Source: Oscillospiraceae bacterium
Lineage (GTDB): Bacteria > Bacillota > Clostridia > Oscillospirales > Oscillospiraceae
Assembly: GCA_020025675.1 (NCBI GenBank)
Contig: JAHHRS010000007.1
Span: 1 to 55,173, forward strand
Length of the DNA stretch: 55,173 nucleotides
Reading direction: 5' to 3'
Shown piece by piece: positions 6,754 through 15,500 of this stretch. The notes beneath the pieces are model-generated. The model was not told the origin of the DNA. It saw nothing but the letters and a program-made list of their open reading frames with translations, and ran no database searches. Position numbers and translations under genes: made by a program. How positions within the stretch are numbered: position 1 is the stretch's first letter; each line of letters starts with the position of its first letter.

Positions 6754-7296
6754 ATGTGGAAGAAAATTCTTTTATCCCTGCTCTCGATAGCTTTGCTTCT
6801 GGCTGCTAACCTTAACATATGCTGGAAAGTAAAAGTCTCGGGACGGGATGTCTACGGGCTGTACAGCCCGTCTCAGTTTAGGGAATGTAAAAATGCGGCA
6901 ATTTCCGCCGCCGATGAGATTTGCCGTGGAGAACCCCAAATTCCGGAATTTAAAAGGAGCCTTCGTGTGAGCTTTCTTCCTCCGTCAGGGAAAAATAAAC
7001 TTCTCACCGACAGTATGATTTTGTCCGTACCGGGTATAAGGCTCTCCGACGAGGTGTATGTTGACGGCGAAAGGCTTGGAATCGTTGGAGACGGAAATGT
7101 TTTATATGACGAACTTCGTGCATACATTAAAAATCAAATGCCGAACAAAGCAGTTTTCGGCAGCATAAGCGGCGAGGTTACTATTAAACATGTTTACACT
7201 CCAAGCGGAAGTGAAACCAACTACTCGGACATGGTACTTTTAATTTCCGGCGCTGCCCCGGTTTTCTATGTAGATAAAGACGGACATTACGCATAA
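6754..7296 (+). CDS. membrane-anchored extracytoplasmic protein of unknown function
   Basis: A 180-aa protein with an N-terminal hydrophobic segment (about residues 4-24, SLLSIALLLAANLNICW) that serves as a signal anchor or uncleaved signal peptide. The rest is soluble. The segment SDEVYVDGERLGIVGDGNVLYDELRAYI resembles the domain that precedes LysM/G5 and M23 peptidase modules in clostridial cell-wall proteins, but no catalytic domain follows. AGGAGG precedes the ATG. It is a single gene between the SSB-like gene and a bidirectional terminator. I do not assign a function; a cell-envelope or sporulation role is possible given the nearby Spo0A-box-like site. Confidence 0.75.
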   Translation: MWKKILLSLLSIALLLAANLNICWKVKVSGRDVYGLYSPSQFRECKNAAISAADEICRGEPQIPEFKRSLRVSFLPPSGKNKLLTDSMILSVPGIRLSDEVYVDGERLGIVGDGNVLYDELRAYIKNQMPNKAVFGSISGEVTIKHVYTPSGSETNYSDMVLLISGAAPVFYVDKDGHYA

Positions 7297-7331
7297 AAAA
7301 GGGCTTGGAGAAATATCTCCAAGCCTTTTTT
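7295..7331. terminator. bidirectional intrinsic terminator
   Basis: AAAAAGGGCTTGGAGA and its complement pair around AATA, with A-runs and T-runs on both sides. It serves the plus-strand 6754 gene and the minus-strand glycan operon ending at 7333. Confidence 0.9.
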
Positions 7332-7332
7332 A

Positions 7333-8400
7333 TTATTCACATTCTTTAACTATCTTGTGCATATCATTCCATTTACTTTCCATATCCCTCACCAGCTTAA
7401 ACTGGGTACGGGCTCTGTCCAGATTCTGGCCTTCTCTGTGGACTGCAAAATAGTTATCGCCGTCAAGATAGTCAGTAAGGAAACGTACACCGCATTCAAG
7501 TGTCATAAGCTTTGCTCCCATAGGGAGCATTGCCCGCTCGTTTTCGGTAAGTCCGGGGCAAGCCTGAAGAAATCCTTTTGTATAGGTTCTGAACAGCTCT
7601 AAATCCATTTCCACCTTGCTCAAATCTTTCTCGTCCTCTGCTGCTGTGGCGGCGCCAAAGCGTATGGAGTCGCCGAAGTCATAAAGGCTAAGCCCGGGCA
7701 TGGTGGTATCAAGGTCTATAACGCAAAGGGCCTTTCTTGTCACCTCGTCCAGCATAACGTTATTGAGCTTTGTGTCATTATGGGTCACTCTTAGAGGCAG
7801 CTCACCGTTTTTAAGCATATCGGTGAGAACGGAGGCCTCTTTCTCACGGGACAGTACAAAGTCGATTTCTTCTTTAACTTCCGCCGCTCTGCCCATAGGG
7901 TCTTTTGCAAGAGTTTCCTTAAATATGCGATAGCGGTCAGGAGTATTGTGGAAATTGGGAATAGACTCGTGGAGTGTATCTGCGGGGAAATTCTGAAGCT
8001 GCTGCTGGAAGCTTCCGAAAGCCACAGCACTCTGGTAGAAGTCCTCAGGAGTCTCCGGCTTCTGAAGGCACAGGGAATTTTCAATAAAATCGTAAACTCT
8101 CCAGCATGTGCCGTCCTCCATACGTTTATAGTCCTTACCCTCACTAGTCTGCACAATAGTCATGACGGCTCTGGGGTCATCTGTAAACTGACGGATATAG
8201 CGGGTAACGGAAGCTATATTTTCCATAAGTCCGTCAACATCTTTAAATGCCGAGCTGATTTTTTGAAGAATATAACGGTATCCTGAAGTGCATACCACAA
8301 GATAAGTCTCGTTAATATGCCCGCACCCGTATCTCTCACAATAGACGGCTCTGCCGTTAAGAGGGAAATTACTTAAAACCTTTTCCAGATATTCAGTCAT
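7333..8400 (-). CDS. nahK: N-acetylhexosamine 1-kinase-like phosphotransferase
   Basis: A 355-aa aminoglycoside-phosphotransferase-fold kinase. The catalytic loop LRVTHNDTKLNNVMLD gives the HxD....N pattern, and the metal-binding Asp is in CVIDLDTTMPGLSLYDFGD. It closely resembles Bifidobacterium NahK, which phosphorylates the anomeric carbon of GlcNAc or GalNAc using ATP. It lies directly after the GH112 phosphorylase gene (15-bp gap, GGGAGG ribosome binding site), the NahK context, and is the last gene of the operon. GalT- and GalE-type enzymes that complete the pathway in bifidobacteria are not in this window. A homoserine-kinase-like or choline-kinase-like role is less likely given the neighbours. 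Confidence 0.85.
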   Translation of the reverse strand: MTEYLEKVLSNFPLNGRAVYCERYGCGHINETYLVVCTSGYRYILQKISSAFKDVDGLMENIASVTRYIRQFTDDPRAVMTIVQTSEGKDYKRMEDGTCWRVYDFIENSLCLQKPETPEDFYQSAVAFGSFQQQLQNFPADTLHESIPNFHNTPDRYRIFKETLAKDPMGRAAEVKEEIDFVLSREKEASVLTDMLKNGELPLRVTHNDTKLNNVMLDEVTRKALCVIDLDTTMPGLSLYDFGDSIRFGAATAAEDEKDLSKVEMDLELFRTYTKGFLQACPGLTENERAMLPMGAKLMTLECGVRFLTDYLDGDNYFAVHREGQNLDRARTQFKLVRDMESKWNDMHKIVKECE

Positions 8401-8415
8401 TTTATCCTCCCCGAC

Positions 8416-10584
8416 TTATATGCTGTACCAGCGTATTTCGTTGGCACCCAAATTAAGTTCAAAACTATCCTTATCTGTGAAGACAGTAGTGTTCTGAGGT
8501 TCATAGGTGTTGTTTACCACGCAGTATTTACCGTTTTTAACAAAGGCGTGAACTTCTACATTGTAGTTTGTAGAAAACCACTTGTTAAGTTCCTCCTCGC
8601 TGTGGGTGCTCCAAAGGATAGCACGATAGAGTATTCTGCTGTTGCAGAAGGTGTATGGCAGGCCGGAGATATAAACGCTGCGGCCCTTTCCGTACTCATT
8701 AACGGCCATCTGGACTTCCTTGTCCTTCTGAGACAGAATGGTTGCATTTTCCAGAGCGTAAATATTTTTCTTGCCTTCCCCAAATTCTACCGGAGCGGTG
8801 CAGTCAGCAAGAATAAAGTGCTGAGGCTTTTCCTCCCAGTTGTACTTATCGTAGTTGAGAGTAAATCCTGTCTCCTTCTCAACACCTAACAGGGAGCTAA
8901 GCTGGAGATAATGGCCCTGATATTGATGCCCGCTTGGTTCGCCTACACCGATAAAACCGCCGCCTCTGCGCACAAAACCTCTGACCGCTGCTGAAATTGT
9001 GGGATCTTCCCACTCAGCGCCGCCGGTATGGGCAGTGTCACCGTCACCCACGTTAATGATAACGTCTATATCCTTGAGCATATCAGGGTTTTCCCTTATG
9101 TCGTCAAAGCTTATAAATCTCACGTCAAAGGGAGCGCCGGAAAGAGCCTCTATAACACCGGCATAAGAGTAGTTCTGTTTCTGGTAAAGGGCGTGGTGTA
9201 CCATGTGGCAGCCCCATGAGCGCATTTTGCCCCAGCAGTTGAGGACGGCAACAGTCTTTATGCAGTATGGAGTAGTTCCCTTGATGTTTGAGTAAAGCTC
9301 TCTGAATTCATTGCAGACGCTTTCCACATAGTCTATAAAATCAGGGAACTGACAGGCAAGTTTCAGGTAACCGCCATAGCCTATTCTGTCAATGGGTTTG
9401 CGGAGAATTGCCCGCCTTGCTGTAACCCAGTTCTGCTTTGCCTCCCAAACAGGGTTTCCGCCCTCATGGAAAGTATCCGGGAAGAAGTAAGGCAGAAAAC
9501 GACCTTCCGTGTACTTAACTCCGGGAATATCGGATATAAGACGGAGTGTGCTTCCGTTACCAACAGAGCCGACAACGGCATCAAGGCCTATTTTCTTGAA
9601 ATCGTCAAGGAAAGGCTCTGTTCCTATCCAATGGTCGCCAAGGAACATCATGGCTTCTTTGCCCATTTCGTGGGTTATATCAACCATTTCCTTTGCAATT
9701 TTGGCAACCTCTCTCTGCTGGAACTTCTGGAAATCCTTGAATTCCTTTGAGGGTACACGGTACTGGTTGTTGTAATAGCCCTGATCAATAATAAATTCCG
9801 GACGGAACTTATAGCCAACTTCCTTCTCGAACTGCTCTAAAATGTAGGGGCTTACGGAAGCGGAATATCCGTACCAGTCCACATATTTTTCTCTCTTCAG
9901 TTCATCAAACATAAGAGTAAACTGATGGAAGAAGGTCGTATAACGGATAACATTTACATATGGATGTTCCTCTATAAACTTCCTCAACCTCTTCATGGTA
10001 AATTCGTGAGTCTTGGGCTGGCGCACGTCAAAGGTTATCTGATGTTCAAAGTTTGTCCATCCGTTAGTAACTGCGTTATACATATGGACAGGGTCCCAGA
10101 TAAGATATGCTAAAAAGCTAACCGTATACTCGTGGTATGCTTCAGGCTCATGGATAACTACGCAGCCGGACTTTTCGTCATAGCTCCATTTCTCCGGAGA
10201 TATGGGCTGGCCTTTGCTCCTATCCATAACCTCCCACCAGCGCTTTATATCATCTCGGGAATTCACCTGCATAAGTTCCGGGGAAATGCCCTTCATAAGG
10301 GGTATTTTCAGCTCCCCGTCCTCATCAGCGGTATAAAATCCTGTCATAATGTAGCACTGCTGTACTTCATCCGGGTTCGCCTTTGCCCATTCGTTATCTT
10401 TTCGTGTTGTGTAATAGGTAGAGTACACCTTAGCACCTACGTCACGCAGTTCCTGTGGGAAATCTGTTCCGTCACAATCACGAATTGCGTCGGCGCCCCA
10501 GCGTCTCATTATTTCCAAAGTTTCAGGAACCACGTCCATATCGGTGGGTATGGTTACTCTGCCTTTGCGCATTTCTTCGTTCAT
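8416..10584 (-). CDS. lnpA: 1,3-beta-galactosyl-N-acetylhexosamine phosphorylase (GH112)
   Basis: A 722-aa cytoplasmic enzyme of full GH112 length. It uses phosphate to split lacto-N-biose or galacto-N-biose, releasing galactose-1-phosphate and the N-acetylhexosamine. The N-terminal TIM-barrel starts with TIPTDMDVVPETLEIMRRWG and contains the general-acid Asp in LGDHWIGTEPF (Asp317, equivalent to Asp313 in the Bifidobacterium enzyme). Rossmann-like and beta-sandwich domains follow. GH112 also includes galactosyl-rhamnose phosphorylases; the adjacent NahK-like kinase favours the N-acetylhexosamine substrate. AGGAG lies 7 nt before the ATG. It sits between the DUF6903-like gene and nahK. Confidence 0.92.
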   Translation of the reverse strand: MNEEMRKGRVTIPTDMDVVPETLEIMRRWGADAIRDCDGTDFPQELRDVGAKVYSTYYTTRKDNEWAKANPDEVQQCYIMTGFYTADEDGELKIPLMKGISPELMQVNSRDDIKRWWEVMDRSKGQPISPEKWSYDEKSGCVVIHEPEAYHEYTVSFLAYLIWDPVHMYNAVTNGWTNFEHQITFDVRQPKTHEFTMKRLRKFIEEHPYVNVIRYTTFFHQFTLMFDELKREKYVDWYGYSASVSPYILEQFEKEVGYKFRPEFIIDQGYYNNQYRVPSKEFKDFQKFQQREVAKIAKEMVDITHEMGKEAMMFLGDHWIGTEPFLDDFKKIGLDAVVGSVGNGSTLRLISDIPGVKYTEGRFLPYFFPDTFHEGGNPVWEAKQNWVTARRAILRKPIDRIGYGGYLKLACQFPDFIDYVESVCNEFRELYSNIKGTTPYCIKTVAVLNCWGKMRSWGCHMVHHALYQKQNYSYAGVIEALSGAPFDVRFISFDDIRENPDMLKDIDVIINVGDGDTAHTGGAEWEDPTISAAVRGFVRRGGGFIGVGEPSGHQYQGHYLQLSSLLGVEKETGFTLNYDKYNWEEKPQHFILADCTAPVEFGEGKKNIYALENATILSQKDKEVQMAVNEYGKGRSVYISGLPYTFCNSRILYRAILWSTHSEEELNKWFSTNYNVEVHAFVKNGKYCVVNNTYEPQNTTVFTDKDSFELNLGANEIRWYSI

Positions 10585-10610
10585 AAATTTACTCCTGATA
10601 TAGTGTTTTT

Positions 10611-10802
10611 TCAGTTTTCATAAGGCCTGTTATAGATGTAAAGTGATAGAAGCAGAAGCAGCACACCCACAAGCATAATTAATAGACCTTTAAGTTGTCC
10701 CGTAAGCTTCCACCCGGCCACAATAAGGCACATGCCAAGTATGAAAGCAAGTGCTATTATAGTTATCCTCAGCGCCACATGTTCTTTCCAAAATTTCTGC
10801 AT
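10611..10802 (-). CDS. small membrane protein, DUF6903-like
   Basis: A 63-aa protein with two hydrophobic segments (about 14-31, IIALAFILGMCLIVAG, and 38-56, GLLIMLVGVLLLLLS) and an Asn/Tyr-rich tail ending LYIYNRPYEN. GAGGTG sits 6 nt upstream of the ATG, and the gene is packed between the second permease (10-bp gap) and the phosphorylase (26-bp gap), so it is surely translated with them. Proteins of this size and tail are found beside sugar ABC transporters in Clostridia. A role in stabilising or modulating the permease is plausible but unproven. Confidence 0.8.
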   Translation of the reverse strand: MQKFWKEHVALRITIIALAFILGMCLIVAGWKLTGQLKGLLIMLVGVLLLLLSLYIYNRPYEN

Positions 10803-10812
10803 AATTTACACC

Positions 10813-11703
10813 TCAGCCTTTCAGTCCGCCCACTGTCATACCCTGAGTAAGCTTTTTCTGCACACAAATATACAGTATTATTGTGGGCAGCATTACCAGC
10901 ACAAGGCCTGCATAAAGAATACCGAATTCTGCCTTGGACTGCTGAGCCTGCATAAGATTCAGAAGACCCACCGGCAAAGTTTTTGTACCCTTAGCGGAGT
11001 TCATCAAAGTCATTGATATTATGTACTCATTCCAGAATGAAAGAAAATTAAAAAGAATAATGGTTATTATAGACGGCTGTGCCATGGGAAAAATAATTTT
11101 TGTCATGGCTGTACCGTAACCGGCTCCGTCTATATATGCCGCCTCCTCAAAGTCATGGGGAAGTGTGGAAAAATAGCCTGAAAGCAGGTAAATTGTAAAC
11201 GGCAGTGCAGTTGAAGCATAGACAAGGGCCAGAACAAAAAGATTGTTCAGCAGAAAACCGTGGCCTATAAGGTTTTTGAGCCACATGTCGCCGTCCTTTA
11301 GCATAAGGAATATGGGAACTACAATGTAGTTAACATTTATGAACAAGCCTGCCATAAAGCAGGTATTCAGAAATTTACTTCCTTTAAACTTAAAACGGGA
11401 CAGGCAGTAAGAGGCAGGAAGAGCGATAACCAGAAGCAGGGCCAGCGCCGTAACCGTCACTATGGCAGAGTTGAGCATGTACTCGCCCATCCTTGCGCCT
11501 TTCCATGCGCTCACAAAATTCTGCCAGTAAAAGCTGGCGGGAAGACTCCACGGATTGCCGTAAAACTCGGAGTTTTGCTTTACTGAGGCCATAAATACCC
11601 ATGCTACCGGCACGATAATGCAAACTGCCAGCAGTATAAGCATAAAGTATATAAAGAATTTAAACAGCTTTTCGCCGCCTGATGATTTTTTCGTTTGAGT
11701 CAT
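10813..11703 (-). CDS. carbohydrate ABC transporter permease (MalG-like)
   Basis: About 296 aa with six membrane helices and the permease EAA loop EEAAYIDGAGYGTAMTKIIFP (about residues 190-210, shown to 20 or so residues). This is the MalG/LacG-type subunit of a CUT1 importer. The ATG at 11703 lies 10 nt after AAGGAGG; an upstream in-frame TTG at 11712 is too close to that site. It follows the other permease by 15 bp. No ATPase gene is present, so as in many Firmicutes CUT1 systems a shared MsmX-type ATPase encoded elsewhere is expected. Confidence 0.95.
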   Translation of the reverse strand: MTQTKKSSGGEKLFKFFIYFMLILLAVCIIVPVAWVFMASVKQNSEFYGNPWSLPASFYWQNFVSAWKGARMGEYMLNSAIVTVTALALLLVIALPASYCLSRFKFKGSKFLNTCFMAGLFINVNYIVVPIFLMLKDGDMWLKNLIGHGFLLNNLFVLALVYASTALPFTIYLLSGYFSTLPHDFEEAAYIDGAGYGTAMTKIIFPMAQPSIITIILFNFLSFWNEYIISMTLMNSAKGTKTLPVGLLNLMQAQQSKAEFGILYAGLVLVMLPTIILYICVQKKLTQGMTVGGLKG

Positions 11704-11718
11704 TTTAAGCAAACCTCC

Positions 11719-12594
11719 TTAGAATTCCAGTGGCTCACGCTTAGTGGCCCGGTTTACAAAGGCTGAAAGCAGGAATGAGAAGAGGAATATAACCACGCCG
11801 GCTGCCATTGAGTAACCGTAAAGACCTGCATCCTTCTGGTTATACATAAAGCTCAAACCAACGTCCAGCATTCCCTTTGCTACCATTGACTTTACAAACA
11901 GGAATGCCATATTTATTGTAGAAATAATAAAGAAGGTAAGAGTGGTGCGAATATTTGTCCATACAAGAGGAATGGTTATCTGGAAAAACTGTGTTATTCT
12001 TCCAGCTCCGTCAAGACTTGCGCTCTCATAAAGGCTCATGGGAACACTGGACATGGATGCCATATACATTACCATATAGTAGCCAATAGCCTGCCAGACC
12101 ATTGCAATAATAACACTTATTACCACAAGCGGCTGATCTTTCCAGAGCAGCATAACCGTTTTTCCGGAAATCATGGAAAGAATTGAATTAAGCATTCCGT
12201 TTTCAGGCTTGTAGATAGCAGAGAATATACCGGCAATTACAACGATTGACAATATATTTGGAATATAGAAAATAACACGGAAAAAATTCTGTCCCTTTAT
12301 TTTCTCTTTAGTCAGAACGGCTGCAAACGTAAGCGCAAATGCAAAAGTCACCACTGTGACCACAACTATAAGCAAAATGGTGTTCTGCATTGATGTAATA
12401 AACTTAGGGTCACTAAACAGGATTTTAAAGTTATTGAAACCGACAAAAGTCTCTGTGGGAGAATAGGCTCCTCTCTCAAAAAGAGACATTCTGAAAACGT
12501 TCAATGTGGGAATCACCATAAAGATTGTGAATAATATCACCGCAGGGGCAAGGCACAGAGTTATAAATCCACCCATTCCTTTACGTTTTTCCAC
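11719..12594 (-). CDS. sugar ABC transporter permease (MalF/UgpA-like)
   Basis: A 291-aa protein with six predicted membrane helices, beginning with a hydrophobic segment around FITLCLAPAVILFTIFMVIP. The EAA loop is YESASLDGAGRITQFFQITIP. It is the MalF-type partner of the next permease. The start is GTG, with AAAGGAG 8 nt upstream; no ATG fits. A 13-bp hairpin separates it from the binding-protein gene, so its expression is probably lower than that of the binding protein. Confidence 0.95.
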   Translation of the reverse strand: MEKRKGMGGFITLCLAPAVILFTIFMVIPTLNVFRMSLFERGAYSPTETFVGFNNFKILFSDPKFITSMQNTILLIVVVTVVTFAFALTFAAVLTKEKIKGQNFFRVIFYIPNILSIVVIAGIFSAIYKPENGMLNSILSMISGKTVMLLWKDQPLVVISVIIAMVWQAIGYYMVMYMASMSSVPMSLYESASLDGAGRITQFFQITIPLVWTNIRTTLTFFIISTINMAFLFVKSMVAKGMLDVGLSFMYNQKDAGLYGYSMAAGVVIFLFSFLLSAFVNRATKREPLEF

Positions 12595-12696
12595 ATTCTC
12601 AACTCCTTTCGAAATAATATTTTTTAAGGCAACTGCAATATATCACGGCTCTGTAAATATCGGAGCCGCCATATATAATGCAGCCGCCAAGTCTGG

Positions 12697-12731
12697 AAAA
12701 AGCGGGATGAGTAGGAAACTACTCATCCCGC
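12697..12731 (-). terminator. strong hairpin between binding-protein and permease genes
   Basis: A 13-bp perfect stem (GCGGGATGAGTAG and complement) with a 4-nt loop, followed on the minus strand by five T residues. It lies inside the operon, 37 bp after the binding-protein stop. It is probably a partial terminator or 3'-end stabiliser that raises binding-protein mRNA relative to downstream genes. Confidence 0.8.
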
Positions 12732-12767
12732 CTACTGTCGGTTTGGTCGTTTACGCGTATTCCGGCA

Positions 12768-14150
12768 TTACTGGAGGTTTGCCAGCATCTGAGTGCTTGC
12801 TTCCTTAATGCCGTTTACCCATTCCTCAACAGTAACATTGCCGCTTACCAGGCCGTTAACAGGATCGAGGAACACTTCACGGACGCTGCCCAGACCGGCA
12901 ACTGCCTTGTAGGAGGCAAAACCGCCCATAGCAGGCTTTACGCCGTCATCATATATGGCAAGAAATTCCTTCTTTTCTGCATCGTCCACGGTCTCTGCAG
13001 CGCCGATAATGGGCTGAACAGCTCCGCCCTTTGTGAAGATTTCCTGAGCCTTGTCGCTGTAAAGGAATGCAACAAACTGTTTTGCTGCCTCAACGTTCTC
13101 TGCGCCTGCGGGGATCCAGGACTGCTGGAACCAGCAGAAGCTGTAACGGTCTCCGCCTTCCTTAACTGCAGGAATAGCGGTCATACCCCACTTAAAGCCA
13201 TCGGCTCTGGGGGAGTCTGCCATCTCGCCGGCAATCCAGCTGCCGTTAGGCATAAAGAGGGCCTTGTTGTCCAGAACCAGCTGCTGGTTCTGCTTAAAGT
13301 CCTGATCGTTTGCCTGAGCAGGAGTTACAGGGTTTGTGTAGGTAGCAAGCTTTGCAATGATGTCAAAGCAGGTCTTTGCTTCGGGAGTGTCCCAAATGCC
13401 CTCTTCGTAGTGGGTAGCCTTATCGAAGAACTCAGGGCCGCCAACAGCGTACATCAGAGAGTACAGGAAAGCATCAAAGTAACCGGTGGTGGGGTAAGTG
13501 AAGAGAGAGATACCCTCAGCCTTTGCCTTATCGCCAAGCTCCCACATCTCGTCCCATGTGGTGGGAACTTCCCATCCCTTTTCCTCAAAGAGGCCGGCAT
13601 TGTAGAACAGGCCGCAGGGATCGTAGAACATAGGAGCAAGGTAGGTCTTGCCGTCGGAGTAAGGATTGGTGAGAGAAGTATCAAGGAATCCGTCTGCAAT
13701 CTTTTCAGATACCTTCTGAGTTTCTCCGGGAACAGTCATTTCCATAACATCGCTAAGGTCTGCAAGAAGATTGTCCTTAACAAACTGCTCGGTAAGAGCT
13801 GCGGGACGTCCAACAGGCAGGTAAACCACATCGGGGTACTCTCCGCCCTGCATGGAAGGTCCGATAACATCCTCAAGGTTTTTGTCCTCGATAAGCTCTA
13901 CTTTTACGCCGGTCTCAGCCTCAAAAGCTGCGGCAATCTCAGTCCACATTTCAGGGTAGTTGTCTGTAAATGCAGTGGAAACTGCTGCTACCTGAATGGT
14001 GGCAGAGCCTTCAGCAGGAGCCTCAGCAGGGGCGTCTGCCGGAGTCTCAGCGGGAGCCTCTGCAGGCTGCTCGGGAGCTTTGCTCTCGCCGCAAGCTGCC
14101 AGAGCAAATACCATGCTCAATGCAAGTATAAGCGCAAGAAACTTTTTCAT
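12768..14150 (-). CDS. extracellular solute-binding lipoprotein (CUT1 family 1)
   Basis: About 460 aa. It has a lipoprotein signal peptide MKKFLALILALSMVFALAACG with a lipobox ending at Cys. An Ala/Pro/Glu-rich tether (PAEAPAETPADAP) follows, then a family-1 solute-binding domain. By context it captures lacto-N-biose/galacto-N-biose-type disaccharides outside the membrane. The start at 14150 has GGAGG 8 nt upstream; an in-frame ATG at 14165 overlaps that ribosome binding site and would place acidic residues before the signal peptide, so it is rejected. It is the first gene of the operon. Confidence 0.95.
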   Translation of the reverse strand: MKKFLALILALSMVFALAACGESKAPEQPAEAPAETPADAPAEAPAEGSATIQVAAVSTAFTDNYPEMWTEIAAAFEAETGVKVELIEDKNLEDVIGPSMQGGEYPDVVYLPVGRPAALTEQFVKDNLLADLSDVMEMTVPGETQKVSEKIADGFLDTSLTNPYSDGKTYLAPMFYDPCGLFYNAGLFEEKGWEVPTTWDEMWELGDKAKAEGISLFTYPTTGYFDAFLYSLMYAVGGPEFFDKATHYEEGIWDTPEAKTCFDIIAKLATYTNPVTPAQANDQDFKQNQQLVLDNKALFMPNGSWIAGEMADSPRADGFKWGMTAIPAVKEGGDRYSFCWFQQSWIPAGAENVEAAKQFVAFLYSDKAQEIFTKGGAVQPIIGAAETVDDAEKKEFLAIYDDGVKPAMGGFASYKAVAGLGSVREVFLDPVNGLVSGNVTVEEWVNGIKEASTQMLANLQ

Positions 14151-14208
14151 TAGATTTTCCTCCATTATAATATTATGTTTCGGTATTACCTTAACATTTA
14201 ATATCTGT

Positions 14209-14236
14209 AGTATACCTTATTGAAATTTTTCGGCAA
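14209..14236 (-). promoter_or_regulatory. promoter of the glycan-uptake operon
   Basis: TTGCCG (14236-14231), a 16-bp spacer and TATACT (14214-14209), about 60 nt before the binding-protein start. The imperfect -35 suits activator control, presumably by the divergent AraC-type regulator. The 347-bp divergent region (14151-14497) is otherwise AT-rich, with no gene. Confidence 0.55.
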
Positions 14237-14404
14237 TCTCATTGTTGCTATCTTGTTTATATATATTGCTTCACTTTATATTTTTGGAGATTTAAATAAA
14301 ATTTACTGCCTTTTTTGTGCATTCTTTACAAGGTTTTCATGCTATTTTTGTGTTAAAAAATGGAAAAAGACTAAAAATTTGCAGTTTTTTAGGATTTATT
14401 GTCC

Positions 14405-14433
14405 TTGAAAATGGTGCAAATCCGCTATATAAT
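14405..14433 (+). promoter_or_regulatory. sigma-A promoter of the AraC-type regulator
   Basis: TTGAAA (14405-14410), a 17-bp spacer and TATAAT (14428-14433), 64 bp before the ATG at 14498. Confidence 0.8.
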
Positions 14434-14497
14434 CAGTAATAGAAAAGCAGATTACATTATTCACTAAATGCGGCAATAATAATAAAGTGGTGATAGT

Positions 14498-15367
14498 ATG
14501 AGTGAAAACCGTTACGATTTAATATCCGAGGTAAGCCTTAATACCAGAGTTTCGGCAAAGCTTCTTTATGTGAGTACCGCAAAATACGGCGGAGACTGGA
14601 ACAGTGTACCTCACACACACGCATGTGCCGAAATGTTTTACGTTGTCGGCGGGAAAGGGCAATTCAGAATTGAGGACAATTTGTACCCTGTTGTGGAAAA
14701 TGATCTTATAATTGTTAACCCCCATGTGCGTCACACGGAAACAAGTCTTGACTCAAGCCCCCTTGAATACATTGTTCTCGGCGTTGAAGGCCTTGAGCTT
14801 ATGGTGAATGAGGAGGAAAACAATCCCTTTGCAATTATAAGCTTTAAATCTTCCGGCGCGGACATTTATTTTTTACTGACCAATATGCTGAAAGAGCTTG
14901 AAGCAAAAGCACCTGGATACGAAACAATATGTCAGGATTTTCTGGATATTCTTGTTATCAGGCTTATGCGAGGCTCTGATTTTTCCGCCAGACTTATTCC
15001 CAGCACCCTTCAGGTCAGCAAGGAAGGTGCCGCCGTCCACCGTTATATTGAAAGTCACTTTAAAGAAAACGTAAGCCTTGATGATCTGGCCGAAGTTGCC
15101 CACTTGAATAAGTATCATCTGACCCATCTCTTTACAAGAGATTACGGTATATCTCCGATTAAATTTTTGCTCAGTCTCAGGATAAAAGAGAGCTGTTATC
15201 TGCTGCGCACAACAGATCACCCTCTTTCACAAATTGCAAGAATTACCGGCTTTTCTTCACCAAGTTATTTTTCTCAGAGTTTCCGAAAAGCCGAAGGCAT
15301 AAGTCCCACAGATTACAGAGCTAAATATCATATATCGAAAAAGCGGGAAAATAATCAAGACTGCTAA
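14498..15367 (+). CDS. AraC family transcriptional regulator
   Basis: A 289-aa regulator. The N-terminal half is a cupin-type sensor (HTHACAEMFYVVGGKGQF, then NDLIIVNPHVRHTE). The C-terminal ~100 residues form the double helix-turn-helix, with VSLDDLAEVAHLNKYHLTHLF and the signature FSSPSYFSQSFRKAEGISP. It is transcribed divergently from the glycan-uptake operon and is very probably its activator, with the imported or extracellular disaccharide or a product as inducer (inference). A bidirectional terminator follows at 15464-15500. Confidence 0.92.
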   Translation: MSENRYDLISEVSLNTRVSAKLLYVSTAKYGGDWNSVPHTHACAEMFYVVGGKGQFRIEDNLYPVVENDLIIVNPHVRHTETSLDSSPLEYIVLGVEGLELMVNEEENNPFAIISFKSSGADIYFLLTNMLKELEAKAPGYETICQDFLDILVIRLMRGSDFSARLIPSTLQVSKEGAAVHRYIESHFKENVSLDDLAEVAHLNKYHLTHLFTRDYGISPIKFLLSLRIKESCYLLRTTDHPLSQIARITGFSSPSYFSQSFRKAEGISPTDYRAKYHISKKRENNQDC

Positions 15368-15463
15368 AAATAGACCTGCCGAAGGCTTTCTGCATATCTC
15401 AAATTGATTTAATATAGCTTTTTGTTTTCTGCATTTAAATACTGTTTTCATATTACAATAACT

Positions 15464-15500
15464 AAATCTCCCCTTTATCCCATGGATAAAGGGGAGATTT
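15464..15500. terminator. bidirectional intrinsic terminator
   Basis: A 17-bp perfect stem (AAATCTCCCCTTTATCC and complement) with a CAT loop, flanked by A/T runs. It serves the AraC gene on the plus strand and the DUF523 gene on the minus strand. Confidence 0.9.

Noticed and set aside
13410..14153. 247-codon frame antisense to the solute-binding protein
   Set aside because: Shadow frame; the opposite strand encodes a complete lipoprotein with signal peptide.
14220..14408. 62-codon hydrophobic plus-strand frame between the binding-protein and AraC genes
   Set aside because: Hydrophobic only because the intergenic DNA is T-rich; no ribosome binding site, and it lies in the divergent promoter region.
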